Origin: CAVXEH01 sp963805305
GTDB lineage: Bacteria > Chloroflexota > Limnocylindria > QHBO01
Length of the DNA stretch: 64,000 nt
NCBI GenBank assembly: GCA_963805305.1
Contig: CAWDTM010000002.1
Location: 248,001-312,000 of the forward strand
Direction: 5' to 3'
Below, one piece after another: positions 48,520 to 56,572 of the stretch. Numbering within the stretch: position 1 is the stretch's first letter; each line of letters starts with the position of its first letter. The notes below the pieces were generated by a model, which saw only the letters and a list, made by a program, of their open reading frames with translations, did not search any database and had not been told where the DNA came from. A program made the position numbers and the translations under genes.

Positions 48520-49530
48520 CTAGATGGCGCGCCGGCCGCGACGGCGGCTTCGCCGGTAGGCGAGGACATCGCGCTTCGTCGAGTACCAGCGACCGTTCTG
48601 GTGAGTCGCGCGGAGTCGGCCCGACTGCGCGGCTCTGCGCAGGGCCAGCGGGCTGAGGTCCCGCTCAGCCAGGGCTGACAACGGCAGCAGCCGATGCGGG
48701 CCGGCGAGGGCCGGCAACAGGAAGCGGTCCAGCCCGTCCTTGACTGCGCGCGCCACGAGCTCCGCGAGGGACCCGCTGTTACCGCGATCGGCCCGGCGGA
48801 GTGCGGCCAGGTACTTCGCGCGGTCCCGCTTGTAGATCAGGGCGGGCGCGTAGCCTCGCCGCACGAGGAGCAGGTTGAGGGCGAGGCGACCTGCACGCCC
48901 ATTCCCATCGCGGAACGGATGGATCTGCTCGAAGCGAGCATGGAGCGTAGCCAGGTGCTCCATGAGGTGCTGTCCGCCGCGGGGTGCCGCATTCGCGTCC
49001 CGGATCCAGTCGCTCATGAGCGCGTGGACGTCGGTGAATGGTGGTGGCTTCATCCCGCCGGCAAAGGCGCCGATGTCGTGCAGGCGGAATGACCCTGGCC
49101 CTTCCCCGGCGATGAGCTGTTCAGGAGGCTTCACTTTCCATACCGCCTCGACCAGGGTTCGGTGGATCTGTCGCAGCTCGGTCAGCGTGATGTGGTCGCT
49201 GGGTACCCAGGCCACCGCCTTAGTTGCCTGCTCGTATACCCATTCAGCGGCTTCTGCATAGCCCTGGACCTCGAGATACTGCGCGAGCTCTTCATCCCCG
49301 ACTGCACGTCCTTCTTCGAGCAAGACCCGGACTTGTTTGAGCAGCAGGGTGTTGCCCTCGATCGCGGTAGAGTTGTGCGCCTCCTCGTACCAGATGCCCG
49401 TCCAGATATCGCGTGCCTCAAACGGTGCGGGCAGTCCGCCGATGCGGCGCATCTCCTCGATCTCGCGATCGACGGCGTCGAAGATGGCGGTGCGCGAGGG
49501 GCGGCCGCGCTGCGGCATCTCAATCGGCAT
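48520..49530 (-). CDS. Fic-domain protein 2 (Fic/DOC)
   Basis: 336 residues. Fic motif H-P-F-R-D-G-N-G-R-A-G-R is at about 203-214. The inhibitory motif S-T-A-I-E-G-N is at 54-60. The C-terminal part has a DNA-binding-like L-S-P-L-A-L-R-R-A-A-Q-S-G-R-L near 300, and ends in a very basic R-R-S-R-R-R-G-R-R. It is not a near copy of Fic 1; the two Fic proteins share only the core. An ATG at 49530 is chosen because longer starts (49581) would run through an operator-like repeat. Confidence 0.88.
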   Translation of the reverse strand: MPIEMPQRGRPSRTAIFDAVDREIEEMRRIGGLPAPFEARDIWTGIWYEEAHNSTAIEGNTLLLKQVRVLLEEGRAVGDEELAQYLEVQGYAEAAEWVYEQATKAVAWVPSDHITLTELRQIHRTLVEAVWKVKPPEQLIAGEGPGSFRLHDIGAFAGGMKPPPFTDVHALMSDWIRDANAAPRGGQHLMEHLATLHARFEQIHPFRDGNGRAGRLALNLLLVRRGYAPALIYKRDRAKYLAALRRADRGNSGSLAELVARAVKDGLDRFLLPALAGPHRLLPLSALAERDLSPLALRRAAQSGRLRATHQNGRWYSTKRDVLAYRRSRRRGRRAI

Positions 49531-49533
49531 GAG

Positions 49534-49624
49534 TTCGGTACATACCTCGCCGGATAATTGGACCGTACCGAATTCTAGCACGTGCTTCGGTACGATGACC
49601 TCACAAGAAACCCACCGTACCGAA
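49534..49624. promoter_or_regulatory. four GTACCGAA operator half-sites upstream of Fic 2
   Basis: TTCGGTAC at 49534 and 49586, and GTACCGAA at 49565 and 49617. The two TTCGGTAC copies, and the two GTACCGAA copies, are 52 bp apart. Facing pairs form palindromes, e.g. GTACCGAA-N13-TTCGGTAC at 49565-49593. They flank the Fic 2 promoter region. Confidence 0.6.
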
Positions 49625-49681
49625 TTCCTTCCCGCTGGCCGAACTGTGAGCTAGATCTGACCCCCAGACCATCCCGCTGTC

Positions 49682-49778
49682 CGAGCGCTGTGGCAGAATG
49701 GCTCGCCTGGTCTTCCGCTCGCTTTGAGCGTGAAGCGCGCGCCCGTAGCTCAGCGGACAGAGCGGATGGCTTCGGACC
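49682..49778 (+). repeat. R5: flank and 5' half of the intact tRNA-Arg gene
   Basis: Flank plus 40 nt matching R1-R4. Unlike the others it continues into the true 3' half of tRNA-Arg instead of the conserved tail. It marks the right border of the array and probably the original locus. Confidence 0.85.
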
Positions 49779-49814
49779 ATCAGGTCGCGGGTTCGATTCC
49801 TGCCGGGCGCGCCA
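49739..49814 (+). tRNA. tRNA-Arg (anticodon UCG)
   Basis: Acceptor GCGCCCG pairs with CGGGCGC; D-arm GCTC/GAGC; anticodon stem GATGG/CCATC around CTTCGGA, placing TCG at positions 34-36 (reads CGA). T-arm GCGGG/CCTGC with TTCGATT loop. CCA is encoded at 49812-49814. Total 76 nt. Its first 40 nt occur four more times upstream without the 3' half. It is the only complete copy in the window. Confidence 0.95.
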
Positions 49815-49922
49815 AGAACATAACTTCGGGAAGAGCCAACGCCAGTCCGTGGCGGTAAGGACCGCGTTTGGGTCACCTGAACCATGACGCATGGGCCTTG
49901 CGCCTCGCCTGTCGGTGCGCCA

Positions 49923-50495
49923 ATGATGCGCAGCGTGATCAACGCGGGCGGATGTGCGGTCCGGCGGAAGCTAGGCGTACTGATCGTCCCTCTCCTGAGT
50001 CTCATCCTGGCTGGCTGCTACTCGGCACCGGTGCTGGGCGGCACGCCGCAGGCCGTTGCGAAGCTGGAAACCTTCTTCCCAGTCATCGAGCGGCTTCACG
50101 TCGCCGGCTACTGGATCGACAACTCCCACAGCTGCCGTTACATCTCCTATCGACGCGGGATCTTCTCGACCGACACCTCGATCGAGGGATGCTGGATCTG
50201 GGATCTTGGCGAGCCGCAGTCCTTCGACGACCAGGCGCGCGCCGACATGGCCGAGGTGGAGGCGGCGATCGACGCCACCAACTTGCCCCTCGACTACTTC
50301 TCCGTTGAGTTCGGCGCCGATGGCTCAGTGACTGCGGAGAGCAACTTCTCCTTGGACCGCGGGTGCGGCGATGTCTACACGTACCATCCCCGCTGGACGA
50401 GCCTGCCTACCGAGAACGCTATCCCGGGAAAGTCGGCGGTGGGGATGATCACGCCGAACTGGTACGAAACCTCGATCGCGTGCTATGGGGTCTGA
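49923..50495 (+). CDS. lipoprotein, unknown function
   Basis: 190 residues. Signal peptide with lipobox L-A-G-C near residue 32, then an exported domain of ~155 residues containing cysteines in H-S-C-R-Y, E-G-C-W-I, R-G-C-G-D and I-A-C-Y-G (likely two disulfides). No family recognised. Start options are 49923, 49926 or 49884; the two short starts place the lipobox in a normal position. It lies 109 nt after tRNA-Arg. The 251 nt downstream (50496-50746) hold no gene. Confidence 0.7.
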   Translation: MMRSVINAGGCAVRRKLGVLIVPLLSLILAGCYSAPVLGGTPQAVAKLETFFPVIERLHVAGYWIDNSHSCRYISYRRGIFSTDTSIEGCWIWDLGEPQSFDDQARADMAEVEAAIDATNLPLDYFSVEFGADGSVTAESNFSLDRGCGDVYTYHPRWTSLPTENAIPGKSAVGMITPNWYETSIACYGV

Positions 50496-50746
50496 GGGCC
50501 AACCCGAGGGCAGCTGCGTGCAAACGTCCTGAGCTGCTCCGGCGTCCTTACTCGTAACAGTCGAGCGAGGTCCCTCGCGGGTCGTTTCGATCCGGGTCGA
50601 CAGCCGATGGTCGCGAGCGTAGATTCAGCACACATTGAGGCCACCCTTTGGACGCTTCGGGCACGCCGGGGACGCGTGAGCCGCCGATGAGTTTGCGGCA
50701 CGACGCCGGTCAACATGGCAGAGAACGAGCATCCAGGAGTGCATCC

Positions 50747-51157
50747 ATGGAATCCCACGACCCGGAGGGCGGTCCCGGCTGGGCCAAGCGCTTCTTCGCG
50801 GTGACGCCGTTCGTCGACGACCTGGCGAAGGCTCGCCAGTGGTACATCGACGTGTTCGAGATGCCCATCGTGGACGAGAGCCCGAAGAGCTGTACCTTCC
50901 GATTCCCGGGCGAGGTCTATATCAACCTCATCACGCTCGATGGCGCGAGGGAGCTGATCGATCCGGCGCCGGTCGGTCCGGCCGGCACGCCGGCGCGAAT
51001 GATGCTGACCCTGACCGTCGCGAACGTCGACGCGGTCCTGGAGCGGCTCCGCGGGCTGGGCCTGGAGCCCTTGAACGGACCCATCGACCGGCCCTGGGGC
51101 CCGCGCACGGTGACCATCGCGGATCCCAGCGGGAACTGCTGGGAGCTCGCCTCGTAG
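50747..51157 (+). CDS. VOC (glyoxalase/bleomycin-resistance) superfamily protein
   Basis: 136 residues in the VOC fold with paired beta-alpha-beta-beta-beta halves: A-V-T-P-F-V-D-D-L-A-K-A-R-Q-W-Y near residues 18-33 and D-A-V-L-E-R-L-R-G near 92-100, then T-I-A-D-P-S-G-N-C-W-E near 124-134. A terminal Glu in C-W-E-L is in the metal-ligand position. The substrate is not predictable. ATG 50747 is preferred over an upstream start. Confidence 0.85.
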   Translation: MESHDPEGGPGWAKRFFAVTPFVDDLAKARQWYIDVFEMPIVDESPKSCTFRFPGEVYINLITLDGARELIDPAPVGPAGTPARMMLTLTVANVDAVLERLRGLGLEPLNGPIDRPWGPRTVTIADPSGNCWELAS

Positions 51158-51190
51158 CCGATTCGGCGGGTGGCGGGTTCGGCTGCGCGG

Positions 51191-52246
51191 TCAGCGCCCC
51201 GCCGCGGCCGCCATGACCTCCGCCGCCCTCAGGCATGCGTCGGCGTCGACGTCCAGATGGGTGACGGCCCGCACGGTTCGGGGACCGAAGGCGTTGAGCA
51301 GGACGCCCTGCGCCCGGCAGGTGCCAACGAACGCGACGGCATCGGGAATTCCCGGCGCATCGGCCAGGTCGAAGACGAGGATGTTCGTCTGCACCGTCTC
51401 CGCCTCCAGGACGAAGCCAGGGCTGGCGATCAGCCGCTCGGCGATGAGGCGCGCGTTCGCATGGTCTTCCCCGAGGTGCTGCACGTTGTGCTCCAGGGCG
51501 TAGAGCCCGGCAGCGGCCAAAATGCCGGCCTGCCGCATGGCCCCGCCCAGCATCCGCCGATGGCGGCGAGCCACCTCGATCAACGCGCCGGATCCGGCAA
51601 GCATCGAGCCGCCCGGGCAGCCCAGTCCCTTCGACAGGGCGAGGCTGACGAGGTCGAACGGCTCCGCCAGCTCGGCGGCCAACCGGCCGGATGCCACCGC
51701 AGCGTTGAGGAGGCGGGCGCCGTCGCAGAAGGTGCGGATGCCCCGGTCGTGCGCGGTGTCACAGATCTCGTCGACATCGGCCTTGGGGAAGACGACGCCA
51801 CCCCCGCGGTTGTGCGGGTTCTCGATCCAGACCAACGTGGTTGGCGGGTAGAGCATGTGGCCGGGAGGCAGCACCGCCGCCAGGAGATCCTTCACGTCGT
51901 ACAGCCCGTGGCGCGCAGCGTCGCCGGCGACGAGGAGCTGGACGCCCGCGTTCGCCGCCGCGCCGCCGGTCTCGTGCAGCTCCACGTGTGACTGCCACGG
52001 CACCAGCACGCTGTCACCCGGCCGGGTGAGCGTCCGCAGGGCGACCTGGTCGGCCATGGTCCCCGTTGGAAGGAAGAGCGCTGCCTCCTTGCCGAGCAGG
52101 CCGGCGACCTCCTCCTGGAGGCGGTTGACGGACGGGTCCTCGCCGTACTGATCGTCGCCCACCTCCGCCTCGTAGATCGCGCGCCGCATCCCCGGCGAGG
52201 GGCGGGTCACCGTGTCCGATCGGAGGTCGGCGACGAGGTCAGGCAT
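51191..52246 (-). CDS. ltaE: low-specificity L-threonine aldolase
   Basis: A 351-residue PLP enzyme (fold type I). N-terminal L-R-S-D-T-V-T-R-P-S near residues 8-17, G-D-D-Q-Y-G-E-D-P near 30-38, then H-D-R-G-I-R-T-F-C-D-G-A-R near 174-186 and the PLP lysine in S-L-A-L-S-K-G-L-G-C-P near 207. It cleaves L-threonine/allo-threonine to glycine and acetaldehyde. ATG 52246 gives the family start M-P-D-L-V-A-D-L-R-S-D-T. The 247-nt divergent gap to the PFOR gene is gene-free. Confidence 0.93.
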   Translation of the reverse strand: MPDLVADLRSDTVTRPSPGMRRAIYEAEVGDDQYGEDPSVNRLQEEVAGLLGKEAALFLPTGTMADQVALRTLTRPGDSVLVPWQSHVELHETGGAAANAGVQLLVAGDAARHGLYDVKDLLAAVLPPGHMLYPPTTLVWIENPHNRGGGVVFPKADVDEICDTAHDRGIRTFCDGARLLNAAVASGRLAAELAEPFDLVSLALSKGLGCPGGSMLAGSGALIEVARRHRRMLGGAMRQAGILAAAGLYALEHNVQHLGEDHANARLIAERLIASPGFVLEAETVQTNILVFDLADAPGIPDAVAFVGTCRAQGVLLNAFGPRTVRAVTHLDVDADACLRAAEVMAAAAGR

Positions 52247-52493
52247 GGCGGGAGTCTCGCACAGACGACGGGGCGGAAGGGCCGCATAGGCACCGGGGCG
52301 CGGGTCCGCCGCCGGGATTCCAGAGATCCGCGAATCTTCGCTGCCGCTCCGCGTCGAGAGCCCCCTGCACGTGGTTCTGGAACGAACGGGCGCGGCGGCG
52401 GGAGGTCCCTCGATCCTTGGGCCCTTCGGCCCAGCGCAATGTGCCGCGTGCCCCTCCCGCGGCCGCCCCCGCCACCCGCAGGCTCGAAGAGTC

Positions 52494-54485
52494 ATGAGCG
52501 TTCAGACCGCGGCCGTCAGGCCAACCGAGCACATCCCGCCGTATCCGGGCATTCCGGCCATCATGGACGGATCGGAGGCGATCGCCTCCGTGGAATCGCG
52601 GATCGCCGAGGGAGCGTGCGCCTATCCCATCACCCCCTCGACCAACATGGCGACGCTCTTCCAGGCCGCGGTCGCCAACGGGCTGCCGAACCTGTGGGGC
52701 ACACCGCTCCGATTCCTGGAGCCGGAGTCCGAGCACTCGTCGGCCAGCGCCGCGGAGGGATTTGCCCTCGCCGGCGGCCGGGTCACGAACTTCACCGCGG
52801 GCCAGGGCCTGATCCTCATGAAGGAGGTCCTGTACGTCATCGCCGGCAAGCGGCTGCCGGTCGTCTTCCACGTTGGTGCGCGGGCACTGACCAGCCAGGC
52901 ACTGAACATCCACGCCGGCCACGACGACATGATGGGCGTGGCCGATGTCGGCTGGGGCATGCTCTTCGCGCGCAACGCGCAGGAAGCAGCCGACTTCACA
53001 GCCATCGCGCGCCGCGTCGCCGAGGAGACGGAGACCCCGTTCCTCGTGGCCCAGGACGGCTTCCTGACCACGCACACGCTCGAGAACCTTCAACTTCCCG
53101 AGGATGACCTGCTTCGCCAGTTCGTGGGCGATCCCCGCGAGCGGCTCCGCGATCTCTTCGATCCCGAAGAGGCGCTCATGAGCGGCGTGGTCTCGAACCA
53201 GGACGCCTACATGAAGGGCAAGATCGCCCAGCGCGGCTTCTACGAGCGGATCCCCGGCGTCCTGCGCGCGGCGTTCCACGAGTGGGGCAAGCTCACCGGG
53301 CGCTTCTACGGGCTGATGCAAACGTACCGGACCGACGACGCGGATACGCTCCTGGTCTCGATGGGCTCCATGGCCGATACCGCCGAGGCGGTCGTCGACC
53401 ATCTGCGCGGCGAGGGACGTCGCGTCGGGAGCGTGACGATCTCGAGCTATCGGCCACTGCCGGCCGAAGAGCTCGCGCGTCTCGTGGCGGGCACCCGCGC
53501 GGTGGCCGTGGTGGAGCGCACGGACGAAGCCGGATCCCCGGTGAACCCGCTCGCCCGCGACCTCAAGGCGGCGCTCGCCGACCTCGCCGCAGATGGCGTC
53601 TCGATTCCGCCGGTCCTCTCCGTCTCGGCCGGCCTCGGCTCGCGCGACGTGTCCGCCGGCGACCTCGTCGCCGTGTTCGACCGCCTCGACGAGCCCGATG
53701 AGCTCCGGGCGCACCCGCGCGCGGTCCTGGGCGTGGTTCACCCCGATGCCATCCCGGCGTCGAATGTCATCCTGCGGCCGAAGGGGGCATACAGCCTCCG
53801 CGGCCATTCCATTGGCGGCTTCGGATCCATCACCACCAACAAGCTGCTGGCGATGGTCATCGGCGAGCTGTTCGATCTCAAGGTGCAGGCCTATCCGCGC
53901 TACGGAAGCGAGAAGAAGGGCCTGCCGACCACCTACTTCCTCACCATCGCGGAGGAGCGGATCCGCCAGCACGCGGAGCTGCAGCGGGTCGACTTCGTCC
54001 CGCTCTATGACGTGGCTGCCTTCGGGCAGGGCGCTCCGCTGATGGGCCTGGCCGATGGTGGCACGGTTTTCGTTCAGACGCACCTCACCGACCCGGCCGC
54101 CATCTGGCAGACGCTGCCGGCGCCGGCGCGCGCCGAGATGCTCGGTCGCGGCATTCGTCTCGTCGCGCTCGACACCAAGGCGCTTGCCCTGAAGCACGCG
54201 CCCCGGCCGGACCTCGAGGTCCGAATGCAGGGGATTGCCCTCGTTGGCGTCTTCCTGCGGATGGCGCCCTTCGCGGAGCGAGCGGGCTTCGGACGCGAAC
54301 AGCTCCTCAAGGCCGTCGACGACCAGCTCACCCACTTCTACGGGAAGCGCGGCCGAGCCGTTGTCGAGGCCAACCTGGCCGTCGTCACCGAGGCGTACGA
54401 CGGCGTGATCGACGTGACCGAGGCCCTGACCCGCGGGCAGGACCCGGACTCCCCTCAGGCCCGCGAACTGGTGGAGACACGATGA
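52494..54485 (+). CDS. pyruvate:ferredoxin oxidoreductase-type protein, alpha-gamma half
   Basis: 663 residues equal to domains I-III of a NifJ-type PFOR. Domain I (about 1-250) has A-Y-P-I-T-P-S-T-N-M-A near 43-53; domain II (~260-400) is the transketolase-C-like part; the gamma/CoA domain (~430-640) has G-H-S-I-G-G-F-G-S-I near 440. The ferredoxin and TPP domains are in the gene at 54898. The order equals that of single-chain PFOR, cut once. The stop overlaps the CBS gene by ATGA. Pyruvate is the likely substrate given the phosphoketolase/acetate kinase genes nearby. Confidence 0.88.
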   Translation: MSVQTAAVRPTEHIPPYPGIPAIMDGSEAIASVESRIAEGACAYPITPSTNMATLFQAAVANGLPNLWGTPLRFLEPESEHSSASAAEGFALAGGRVTNFTAGQGLILMKEVLYVIAGKRLPVVFHVGARALTSQALNIHAGHDDMMGVADVGWGMLFARNAQEAADFTAIARRVAEETETPFLVAQDGFLTTHTLENLQLPEDDLLRQFVGDPRERLRDLFDPEEALMSGVVSNQDAYMKGKIAQRGFYERIPGVLRAAFHEWGKLTGRFYGLMQTYRTDDADTLLVSMGSMADTAEAVVDHLRGEGRRVGSVTISSYRPLPAEELARLVAGTRAVAVVERTDEAGSPVNPLARDLKAALADLAADGVSIPPVLSVSAGLGSRDVSAGDLVAVFDRLDEPDELRAHPRAVLGVVHPDAIPASNVILRPKGAYSLRGHSIGGFGSITTNKLLAMVIGELFDLKVQAYPRYGSEKKGLPTTYFLTIAEERIRQHAELQRVDFVPLYDVAAFGQGAPLMGLADGGTVFVQTHLTDPAAIWQTLPAPARAEMLGRGIRLVALDTKALALKHAPRPDLEVRMQGIALVGVFLRMAPFAERAGFGREQLLKAVDDQLTHFYGKRGRAVVEANLAVVTEAYDGVIDVTEALTRGQDPDSPQARELVETR

Positions 54486-54901
54486 TGAACGCGCAGCTGG
54501 CCACCCTCCGCGTAGCGGACCTGATGTCGATCGAGCCGGTGACGATCTTCGACGGCGCCTCGCTCTCCGAGGCAGAGAAGCTCATGCAGCAGCGCGGCGT
54601 CACCGGGCTGCCCGTGGTCGACGCGGGCGGTCGCCTCGTCGGCGTCATCAGCCAGACCGACCTTCTGCGGGCGCACGTCGTCGACGATCACTGGGCCCGC
54701 TGGCCCGGCCTCGCGGTCCGTCACCTGATGACCTCCCCTGCGCTCACCGTCGAAGCCGATGCTCCCATCGCGGAAGCGGCGGCCGTCATGGAGCGCCACC
54801 ACGTCCACCGCCTGGTCGTCGAGACCGCCGGCCGTCCCACGGGCGTGCTCTCCACGATGGACCTGGTCCGTGCCCTGGTCGATGGCGAGGAGCTGCGGTG
54901 A
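54482..54901 (+). CDS. twin CBS-domain protein between PFOR halves
   Basis: 139 residues forming two CBS repeats (about 10-65 and 75-130): D-L-M-S-I-E-P near 13, G-V-I-S-Q-T-D-L-L near 54, H-L-M-T-S-P near 82, G-V-L-S-T-M-D-L-V near 121. CBS pairs bind adenosine nucleotides. It overlaps both neighbours by four bases (ATGA and GTGA), so all three are translated together in equal amounts, hinting that it regulates the PFOR by energy charge. That is inference. Confidence 0.9.
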   Translation: MMNAQLATLRVADLMSIEPVTIFDGASLSEAEKLMQQRGVTGLPVVDAGGRLVGVISQTDLLRAHVVDDHWARWPGLAVRHLMTSPALTVEADAPIAEAAAVMERHHVHRLVVETAGRPTGVLSTMDLVRALVDGEELR

Positions 54902-56565
54902 TTCCCGGCGAGACACGTCGCAAGGCGCCCGGCGAGCCGATCGAGGGCCACACCACCCACCTCGGCTCGGCTCCCCTCATCCTCGACGTCGAGGCGTACG
55001 TCGATGATTTCAACCGCTCCGTCGTGCCCGCCTATCGGTCGGGCACGGCGGACGCGGCGCTCCCGGCAGACGCCGGGGTCGCCCGCAGCCTGATTCCCCC
55101 GGGAACGGCGTCGGTCCGTGACTTCTCCGCCCTGGCGCCCACCATCCCGGAGCTCGACGCCGCCAGGTGCGTGGGCTGCATGGCCTGCGTGAGCTCCTGC
55201 CCCGACAGCGCGATCATGGGGATCGCGGTGCCGGAGTCGCACCTGGAACCGTCCATTGCGGCCTTCACCGAGTCGCAGGGCGATCCGGAGCGCGCGGCGG
55301 AGACGATCCGCAGCCACTTCGTGACGACCACGAAGTACGCGGAGGTCCCGAAGCGCAAGGGCATCGAGCCCGCGCAGTTCGGCATCTTCGTGGACCCCGT
55401 GCACTGCAAGGGATGCGGCGAGTGCGTCGAGGTCTGCACGGACCTTGGCCACGATGCGCTGCAGATGGTCGAGAAAGTGCCGGCCGAGGCAAGCGGCGAG
55501 TCGACGCTCGATCGCTTCCGGCGCGACATGAGCTTCTTCCGACGGCTCCCGGCCACGCCTGCGGAGTACCGCAACGAGAAGGCGCTGGCCGACCTGATGC
55601 TCGGTGAGCACGCCTTCGGCTACGTCGGCGGCGCGGGAAGCTGCGCCGGCTGCGGGGAGGCGAGCGCGGTGCGCATGCTCGTGGCAGCCACCCGGCAGGT
55701 CCACGGGCCCGGCTCCATGGGGATCGTGGCAGCCACCGGCTGCAACACGGTCTTCGGCAGCACGTACCCGTTCAACCCGTACCTCGTGCCGTGGACGAAC
55801 TCGCTCTTCGAGAACGCCCCCGCCGACGCGCTGGGCATTCGCCAGCGCTGGGACCAGGCCGGGCACGCCGAGCGCCGAATCTGGGTCCTGGGCGGCGACG
55901 GCGCCATGTACGACATCGGCTTCCAGTCGCTGTCCCGGATGGTCGCCTCCGGCGCGGACGTGAAGGCCATGGTCCTCGACGGGCAGGTCTACTCGAACAC
56001 GGGTGGCCAGTCGTCGACCGCCTCCTTTGGCGGCCAGGTCACCAAGCTCTCCGCGTACGGGAAGGCGCAGCACGGGCGGCCCGAGCCGCGCAAAGAGCTC
56101 GGACGGATCCTCATGGCGCACGGCAACGCCTACGTGGCGCAGACCACGCCGGCGCATCTCAACCACTTCTACCGCGCGGTGATGGAGGCGAACGCCTTCC
56201 CCGGCCCGGCGGTGATCGTGGTCTACACCCCGTGCCAGCCGGAGCACGGGATCCCCGACGACGCGTCCTCGCGGCAGGCTCGCCTCGCCGTCGAGTCGCG
56301 GGCCTTCCCGCTGTTCACCTACGACCCGCGCCGCGGCGCGTCCATCCGCGAGCGCCTGAGCCTGCAGGGCAACCCGGCCCTCAAGGAGGACTGGACCAAG
56401 CTGCCCGACGGCACCGCCGTGGACTTCCTCGACTTCGCCCGCTCTGAAGGACGCTTCGCGCCGCATTTCGCGGCCGATGGCACCGCCACGCCGGAGATCC
56501 GCGCCACGCGCGACGAGCGGCTCGCCAACTGGCATGGCCTCCAGGAGCTGGCCGGGCTACGCTGA
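54898..56565 (+). CDS. pyruvate:ferredoxin oxidoreductase-type protein, delta-beta half
   Basis: 555 residues: domains V-VI of PFOR. Two [4Fe-4S] motifs occur, C-V-G-C-M-A-C-V-S-S-C-P near residue 91 and C-K-G-C-G-E-C-V-E-V-C-T near 170. C-A-G-C-G-E-A-S near 249 holds a third cluster, and T-G-C-N-T-V-F-G near 281. The TPP site is G-G-D-G-A-M-Y-D-I-G near 333 and S-N-T-G-G-Q near 366. With the 52494 product it totals 1,218 residues, the usual length of whole PFOR. GTG start. Confidence 0.9.
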   Translation: MIPGETRRKAPGEPIEGHTTHLGSAPLILDVEAYVDDFNRSVVPAYRSGTADAALPADAGVARSLIPPGTASVRDFSALAPTIPELDAARCVGCMACVSSCPDSAIMGIAVPESHLEPSIAAFTESQGDPERAAETIRSHFVTTTKYAEVPKRKGIEPAQFGIFVDPVHCKGCGECVEVCTDLGHDALQMVEKVPAEASGESTLDRFRRDMSFFRRLPATPAEYRNEKALADLMLGEHAFGYVGGAGSCAGCGEASAVRMLVAATRQVHGPGSMGIVAATGCNTVFGSTYPFNPYLVPWTNSLFENAPADALGIRQRWDQAGHAERRIWVLGGDGAMYDIGFQSLSRMVASGADVKAMVLDGQVYSNTGGQSSTASFGGQVTKLSAYGKAQHGRPEPRKELGRILMAHGNAYVAQTTPAHLNHFYRAVMEANAFPGPAVIVVYTPCQPEHGIPDDASSRQARLAVESRAFPLFTYDPRRGASIRERLSLQGNPALKEDWTKLPDGTAVDFLDFARSEGRFAPHFAADGTATPEIRATRDERLANWHGLQELAGLR

Positions 56566-56572
56566 CGGCGTC

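Noticed and set aside
44871..49778. CRISPR array
   Set aside because: The five repeats are ~160 nt long and spaced by 0.9-1.4 kb of genes; there are no short spacers or cas genes.
44880..49814. Group I intron in the tRNA-Arg anticodon region
   Set aside because: Four separate copies have only the 5' exon; the 3' exon occurs once. The intervening DNA is protein-coding on the opposite strand and the break lies in the anticodon stem, not at the usual intron position.
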